DNA of 8,657 nucleotides from JBMZCV01 sp049613665 (GTDB lineage: Bacteria > Bacteroidota > Bacteroidia > Chitinophagales > UBA2359), in the NCBI GenBank assembly GCA_049613665.1, contig JBMZCV010000200.1, positions 1-8,657 on the forward strand, given 5' to 3'. Shown here piece by piece: positions 4,843 to 8,657 of this stretch. The notes under the pieces are model-generated. The model was not told the origin of the DNA. It was given only the letters and a program-made list of their open reading frames with translations, and did no database searches. The stretch's first letter is position 1. Every line of letters starts with the position of its first letter. A program made the position numbers and the translations under genes.

Positions 4843-7251
4843 CTACTCACACAAAGCCAACTCTACGACACCAAGCATATTTTTGACATAGTGAAACTGC
4901 ACGCCTTCAATATATTTCGCATCTATCACATCTACATTTTTTTTGTTGGCTTCACACAAAATAATTTCTTTGATGCCAGCTCGCTTTGCAGCCAATACTT
5001 TTTCTTTGATGCCACCAACAGGCAATACTTTCCCACGCAAAGTAATTTCTCCTGTCATGGCCAAAAACGGTTTTACTTTTCGCTTCGTCATTGCCGATGT
5101 GAGAGCTGTTAGAATAGCGATGCCTGCCGAAGGGCCATCTTTCGGAATAGCTCCCTCTGGCACATGCAAATGGAAGTTCGTTTTTTCAAACATATCCGCC
5201 TCAATCTTCAACTCCTCAGCATGAGCTTTCATATAACTCAAAACGGTTTGTGCCGATTCTTTCATCACATCGCCCAAATTTCCTGTCAGCATAAGCCGCC
5301 CTTTGCCTTTGCTAAGGCTCGTTTCCATAAATAAAATTTCGCCACCATTTTGCGTCCATGCCAAGCCAATAGAAACGCCAGCAGGGTTGTCGTCCTGATA
5401 AATTTCTGGCTCATAGATGTGAGGCCCCAAAATTCGGTCTATATCTGCTGCACTAATTCTCGTTTTGTATTTCTCTTCCAAAGCCACAGATTTGGCAACC
5501 GCTCGCATAACTGCCGCAATTTTTCGCTCCAAACCCCTCACTCCTGCTTCGTGCGTGTGTTGAGCAATAATTTGTTTAATTATTTTTTGGGTCAGCGTGA
5601 TATTTTTAGCTATTAAACCATGTTCTGCTCTTTGTTTTGGAATGAGATATTTTTTCGCAATTTGCAATTTTTCTTCTAAAGAGTAAGCTGTCAAGCGTAT
5701 GATTTCCATTCGGTCACGCAAAGCAGGATGCAAGGTTTGCAGCGAATTTGCGGTAGCAATAAACATCACTTTCGACAAATCGTATTCCAATTCCAAATAA
5801 TTGTCGTAAAAAGAATTGTTTTGTTCTGGGTCTAAGACTTCGAGCAGAGCTGCGGCAGGGTCGCCCTTAAAATTGGAAGCAACCTTATCTACTTCGTCTA
5901 AAACAATGACAGGATTTGAGGTTTTTGCTTTCTTAATCGACTGAATAATACGGCCAGGCATAGCTCCAATATAAGTGCGGCGATGCCCTCTTATTTCGGA
6001 CTCATCTTGCAAGCCACCAAACGACATTCTGATATATTTTCTATTCAAAGCTTTTGCGATAGACTTGCCCAAAGATGTTTTTCCAACGCCTGGAGGGCCG
6101 ACAAAACACAAAATTGGCGATTTTAAATCTCCTTTTAGCTTCAAAACAGCCAAATATTCTAAAATGCGATTTTTGATTTTTTCTAGTCCATAATGGTCTT
6201 TATCTAGCACTTTCTGCGAGCGTTTCAAATCAAAATTATCCTTTGAAGTGGTATTCCAAGGCAGTTCTAGCAAAAGTTCGAGATAGTTGAGTGTTGTCGA
6301 ATAGTCTGGCATAGCCGAATTGAGGCGTTGCAATTTTTTGAGTTCTTTTTCAAACGTTTTTTTGGCTGCTTCACTCCATTTTTTGCCTTTCGCCCGTTTT
6401 TTCAAGTCTTTGATTTCTACGCCAGCACCTTCTTTTCCTAGTTCTTCTTGTATCGTTTTTAGCTGTTGGTTCAAAAAATAATCTCGCTGCTGTTTATCCA
6501 AATCTACTTTTACTCTAGATCGAATTTGGTCTTTCAATTCGAGCAGTTGCAGTTCTTTGTGCAAATATTCTAGCACTTGTTCGGCACGCAACAAAACGCT
6601 ATCTATTTCTAGTAATTCTTGTTTTGCTTTCGTGCTAACATTTAAATTTGAGGAAATAAAGTGTATCAGAAATTCGACATTATCCATATTTTTTAGAATA
6701 ATGCCTGCTTCAGAAGGAATATTGGGCGATAAATCAATAATTTGTGTAGCCAAATCTTTGAGGCTGCCTATAATAGCCTGAAATTCGTTTTTGTCTGGAA
6801 TAGCTTCGCTGGTCAAAAGCTTGAAATTAGCTGCCAAATAAGGTTCTTCTTGCGTGATTTCTCCCAACTCAAAACGAGCACGGCCGTGCAAAATGACGGT
6901 CATTCCGCCATCTGGCATTTTCAATAATTTAACGATTTTAACGATTGTTCCTACTTTTGATAGGTCTTCTTTATTAGGGTCTTCTATTTCGGGACGAAGC
7001 TGCGACACTACGCCAATAAATTTATCACCTTGATATGCTTTTTTAATAGCTTTCACCGATTTTTCACGGCCAACCGTAACAGGTAGAACTACGCCAGAAA
7101 AAAGCACCGTATTTCGCAAAGGCAAAATGGGAATTATTTCGGCATATTCATCATCTTTAGTGCTGTTGTCTTCATCTTCGAGCGACACGATAGGCAAAAA
7201 TTCTACGTCTTCATCCATTAGCGATGGTTGTGCATTCCAATTGTCAAACAT
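4843..7251 (-). CDS. lon: ATP-dependent protease Lon (LonA)
   Basis: Lon is a cytoplasmic homohexameric AAA+ serine protease that degrades misfolded and short-lived regulatory proteins. The product (802 aa) is full length. In order, numbered from the chosen Met: an acidic N-terminal extension (about 10-38); the Lon substrate-binding domain starting at IIPILPLRNTVLF (39-51); a coiled-coil region (about 230-320); Walker A GPPGVGKT (385-392); Walker B VIVLDEVDK (448-456); and the protease domain with PKDGPSAG (catalytic S708) and GGIKEKVLAA (K751). The Ser-Lys spacing of 43 equals that of E. coli S679/K722. The ATG at 7251 is preferred. The frame extends to a GTG at 7311, but those 20 residues are not Lon-like and that GTG lies inside a non-coding motif repeated at 96-111. 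A downstream Met (7218) is less likely. It is monocistronic and convergent with ptuB. Bacteroidota Lon commonly carries such an acidic N-terminus. Confidence 0.97.
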   Translation of the reverse strand: MFDNWNAQPSLMDEDVEFLPIVSLEDEDNSTKDDEYAEIIPILPLRNTVLFSGVVLPVTVGREKSVKAIKKAYQGDKFIGVVSQLRPEIEDPNKEDLSKVGTIVKIVKLLKMPDGGMTVILHGRARFELGEITQEEPYLAANFKLLTSEAIPDKNEFQAIIGSLKDLATQIIDLSPNIPSEAGIILKNMDNVEFLIHFISSNLNVSTKAKQELLEIDSVLLRAEQVLEYLHKELQLLELKDQIRSRVKVDLDKQQRDYFLNQQLKTIQEELGKEGAGVEIKDLKKRAKGKKWSEAAKKTFEKELKKLQRLNSAMPDYSTTLNYLELLLELPWNTTSKDNFDLKRSQKVLDKDHYGLEKIKNRILEYLAVLKLKGDLKSPILCFVGPPGVGKTSLGKSIAKALNRKYIRMSFGGLQDESEIRGHRRTYIGAMPGRIIQSIKKAKTSNPVIVLDEVDKVASNFKGDPAAALLEVLDPEQNNSFYDNYLELEYDLSKVMFIATANSLQTLHPALRDRMEIIRLTAYSLEEKLQIAKKYLIPKQRAEHGLIAKNITLTQKIIKQIIAQHTHEAGVRGLERKIAAVMRAVAKSVALEEKYKTRISAADIDRILGPHIYEPEIYQDDNPAGVSIGLAWTQNGGEILFMETSLSKGKGRLMLTGNLGDVMKESAQTVLSYMKAHAEELKIEADMFEKTNFHLHVPEGAIPKDGPSAGIAILTALTSAMTKRKVKPFLAMTGEITLRGKVLPVGGIKEKVLAAKRAGIKEIILCEANKKNVDVIDAKYIEGVQFHYVKNMLGVVELALCE

Positions 7252-7302
7252 ATAGTGAGAATTATTTTTTTTAGTTGGTTTTTTTGAGTGTATTAAACAG
7301 AC

Positions 7303-7318
7303 TTTATTCACAAAATTT
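7303..7318 (-). promoter_or_regulatory. Repeated upstream motif of lon
   Basis: On the minus strand this reads AAATTTTGTGAATAAA and is followed, with a spacer, by TAATACACT. The same 16-mer occurs on the minus strand at 111-96 and is there also followed by TAATACACT, but with a spacer four bases shorter. A partial copy (TTTTGTGAATAA-n-GTCT) lies on the plus strand at 327-343. It sits 52 bases before the lon ATG, in a leader or promoter position. The varying spacer does not fit a simple -33/-7 pair, so a protein-binding site or an RNA leader motif is more likely. Confidence 0.4.
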
Positions 7319-7382
7319 ATATGAGCATTAATAGTAAACTAAGGTGTCATTTAAAAAAAAATGCCTCTTACTTCTTTTACCG

Positions 7383-7408
7383 CAAAATTAGCTAAAGTGT
7401 TACACTTT
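7383..7408 (-). promoter_or_regulatory. Candidate lon promoter -7 box with adjoining 15-bp palindrome
   Basis: Minus-strand TAATTTTG (7390-7383) matches TAnnTTTG. Just upstream lies the perfect palindrome AAAGTGT-T-ACACTTT (7394-7408), operator-like in size and place, covering the region between the boxes. No TTTG stands at the -33 spacing, so the promoter would be weak or activator-dependent. Transcription from here would give lon a leader of about 125 bases. Confidence 0.35.
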
Positions 7409-7643
7409 GTTTTTTTGTCTTTATTCTAAATATTTTGTAAACTAAATTTCTTCAAATTTTTGAAGCAAGTGATATATCTATTCATAAAAAAAGTGATAAA
7501 CTTGATGCTTTTGATTAAAAATAGCTTTGTCAAACAGCCTATATTAATTTAGAGTTTAGCACTTAAATTTGAATAAGAACTAATAAATAACATTTTTAGA
7601 AAAATAAAGTTGCATTACTTAGATTATTAAATGTGAAGTACTG

Positions 7644-7711
7644 TTTAATAAATGGCAGATTCATTGCTAACGCCTTGATAGTCAAGGTCTTAACTTCAAC
7701 GAAATGTCAGC
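7644..7711 (+). repeat. 68-bp structured repeat, copy A
   Basis: Matches copy B (8095-8162) at 61 of 68 positions without gaps. It folds as one long hairpin: the tip CCTTGA-TAG-TCAAGG is perfectly paired, then GCTAACG opposite TCTTAAC with two mismatches, a 3-base bulge TTC, then TTCATT opposite AACGAA. The outermost GGCA pairs with TGTC. The orientation is the same as in copies B and C. It is non-coding and of unknown function. Confidence 0.75.
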
Positions 7712-7772
7712 TCATTTTTGTCTAGGCACTTAGTTTAATAACATATCATTTTGATACTTAAATGTAAAATAA

Positions 7773-7800
7773 TGTTTTCTTTTCCTTAAAAAAGAAAACA
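7773..7800. repeat. 11-bp perfect palindrome (hairpin)
   Basis: TGTTTTCTTTT (7773-7783) is complementary to AAAAGAAAACA (7790-7800), with the loop CCTTAA. It is A/T-rich with two G-C pairs. On the minus strand the hairpin is not followed by a clear T run, so terminator function is doubtful; it sits between copy A and the TACCTTTG box at 7836-7843. Confidence 0.5.
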
Positions 7801-7835
7801 AATTTTGTTAAAACAAGAATAGTTGTATAAAGCAG

Positions 7836-7843
7836 CAAAGGTA
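7836..7843 (-). promoter_or_regulatory. Isolated Bacteroidota -7 box, TACCTTTG
   Basis: The minus strand reads TACCTTTGC, a strong-looking -7 box pointing towards copy A and lon. No TTTG is present 17-21 bases upstream. A transcript from it would start near 7830 and read the repeat at 7644-7711 in antisense before reaching lon 580 bases on. Confidence 0.25.
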
Positions 7844-7986
7844 GGCAAAAAAAAATAAATGTCTGTTGTTTTTTCAGTAAGTTCTTTTTTTGCAACAAAT
7901 AAGAACAATAATTTAGCAAAAAAAACAATTGTGTTATAATAATTCATTTTTGTTCTTATTAGGCACAGTATGAGAGCTTATTTAAA

Positions 7987-8020
7987 TTGCTAAGGCATTA
8001 AAAGTCTGTGTTAGCTTTCA
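7987..8020 (+). repeat. Structured repeat, degenerate copy C
   Basis: TTGCTAAGGCATTAAAAG (7987-8004) and GTGTTAGCTTTCA (8008-8020) align to the core of copy B with a 2-base gap in the loop side and a few substitutions. The part that forms the outer stem of copies A and B is missing on the left. The stem GCTAA/TTAGC is preserved. It lies between A and B in the same orientation, so the region holds three family members. Confidence 0.6.
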
Positions 8021-8094
8021 TAAAAAGGCAATTTGTTTATTTTTTTGGTTAAAAAAAGCACTTCAAGTTTTCGAAATAAATGCCAAATATATTA

Positions 8095-8162
8095 TTTAAT
8101 AAACGGCAAATTCGTTGCTAACGCATTGAAAGTCAAGGTGTTAGCTTCAACGAAATGTCAGC
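8095..8162 (+). repeat. 68-bp structured repeat, copy B
   Basis: This is the best-preserved outer stem of the family: TTCGTT pairs with AACGAA and GCTAACGCATTGA pairs with TCAAGGTGTTAGC at 12 of 13 positions (one G-T wobble, one A-G mismatch), with tip AAG and the bulge TTC. Some changes from copy A restore pairing in the outer stem (A to G at position 20 of the repeat; C to G and A to G on the 3' side), as expected if the fold or a cruciform matters. Confidence 0.75.
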
Positions 8163-8300
8163 ATTTTTTTGCTTGCATACCTATAAAAAATAACAGGTTT
8201 GTTAAAAAGCAAACATTACTGATTTTTTTTAAAATTAATATTTTATAACTATTTACCTTGTGACAATTTTTGCTAAAAAGACGCTTTCTACCTAAATTTT

Positions 8301-8340
8301 AAGAAAGTTGCATTTGTAAGCGGATTTCAACTTTTTTTTT
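8301..8340 (+). terminator. Possible rho-independent terminator
   Basis: AAAGTTG (8304-8310) pairs with CAACTTT (8328-8334), extendable outward to 8301 through a G-U and two A-T pairs, with a 17-base loop, and it runs straight into a T9 tract (8332-8340). No plus-strand gene precedes it, so if real it would end a non-coding transcript across repeat copies C and B. Confidence 0.35.
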
Positions 8341-8572
8341 CAGTATCGAAAACAAAAGTCAAACAATTTTTCAGGTTTTTCCATGTTTTATTGTCATTCT
8401 TATAGTTTGCTTTTTTGGCAAAAAAAAATTACCTTGTGAAAATATCTAAGTCTCAGGCACTACTTGAAGTTCGTTAAAAAAATTTGGCTCAATACGCTAT
8501 AAAGTAAATTAAAAAAAACGCTCATATTTCAATAAGCAAATAAAAAAACTCTCTAACTAAAATATAAATCTT

Positions 8573-8644
8573 ATGAAAAAGTATCAATTATTTTGTTTAT
8601 GTCTATTAGACCTGTTACTCTATAAAACTATTGATTATCAGTAG
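8573..8644 (+). pseudogene. 23-codon frame resembling an interrupted signal peptide
   Basis: ATG at 8573 follows an A/T-rich leader (AATATAAATCTT) like that of true starts in this genome. It encodes MKKYQLFCLCLLDLLLYK, a lysine start followed by a hydrophobic stretch as in a secretory or lipoprotein signal, then stops at TAG 8642-8644. It could be the 5' remnant of a secreted-protein gene broken by a stop or frameshift, or chance. The window ends 13 bases later, so this cannot be settled here. Confidence 0.25.
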
Positions 8645-8657
8645 CTTATAAATGTTC

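Larger units (their letters stand above)
7312..8657. other. Long gene-free, repeat-rich intergenic region
   Basis: Over 1.3 kb upstream of lon holds no frame with protein-like composition or a plausible start; the longest (8033-8248, plus) begins with TTG and runs through repeat copies. What it does hold: three related hairpin repeats (7644-7711, 7987-8020, 8095-8162), palindromes at 7450-7465 (CTTCAAA/TTTGAAG) and 7773-7800, an 11-bp inverted repeat (7898-7908 with 7950-7960), a near-repeat of TTACCTTGTGA (8253-8263 and 8429-8439), the palindrome TTTTTTG-G-CAAAAAA (8411-8425), and a terminator-like hairpin (8301-8340). The next gene presumably begins beyond the window. Confidence 0.75.

Noticed and set aside
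7252..7311. Lon start at GTG 7311
   Set aside because: The extra 20 residues do not resemble Lon and the GTG lies inside a non-coding motif also found at 96-111.
7644..8162. CRISPR array
   Set aside because: Three copies are irregularly spaced by hundreds of bases, diverged, and have no spacer-sized units or cas genes.
8033..8248. 71-codon plus-strand open frame
   Set aside because: It starts with TTG without a promoter, runs through structured repeat copy B, and its composition is that of translated A/T-rich non-coding DNA.

Overview
The window is AT-rich DNA from a member of the Bacteroidota, probably a Cytophagales-like lineage. Three things point there: start codons lack Shine-Dalgarno sequences, the best promoter has the TTTG / TAnnTTTG architecture of the Bacteroidota primary sigma factor, and the Lon and MutY proteins look like that phylum's versions. 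The genus cannot be fixed from the sequence alone.

Layout. Bases 1-344 hold no gene but carry dense repeats: a tandem 14-mer, two REP-like hairpins in opposite orientation, and a motif that recurs upstream of lon. Next comes a minus-strand TauE/SafE-type membrane transporter (345-1112). A 270-base divergent gap follows, then mutY on the plus strand (about 1385-2461), which has no canonical start codon where its conserved N-terminus should begin. Between mutY and the next gene lies a 241-bp MITE-like element with 23-bp terminal inverted repeats and near-perfect 10-bp flanking direct repeats (2459-2719).

A textbook Bacteroidota promoter (2740-2769) then drives a two-gene plus-strand operon with a 4-base ATGA overlap. 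It encodes an OLD/ABC-like AAA ATPase (2798-4138) and an HNH nuclease of the TIGR02646 type (4135-4788). This is the PtuA/PtuB pair of the Septu anti-phage system. No reverse transcriptase is present, so it looks like a stand-alone Septu rather than a retron effector. A 16-bp perfect inverted repeat (4782-4833) forms a bidirectional terminator between ptuB and the convergent minus-strand lon gene (4843-7251).

Bases 7252-8657 contain no convincing gene. They hold three related copies of a structured hairpin repeat, several smaller palindromes, candidate -7 promoter boxes on the minus strand, a terminator-like hairpin, and at the right edge a 23-codon frame resembling an interrupted signal peptide.

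Functionally, mutY (DNA repair) and lon (protein quality control) are housekeeping genes, and the AT-rich Septu pair sits between them as an accessory module next to a mobile-element relic. The known biology is the Septu operon. The less explained material is the set of intergenic structured repeats.
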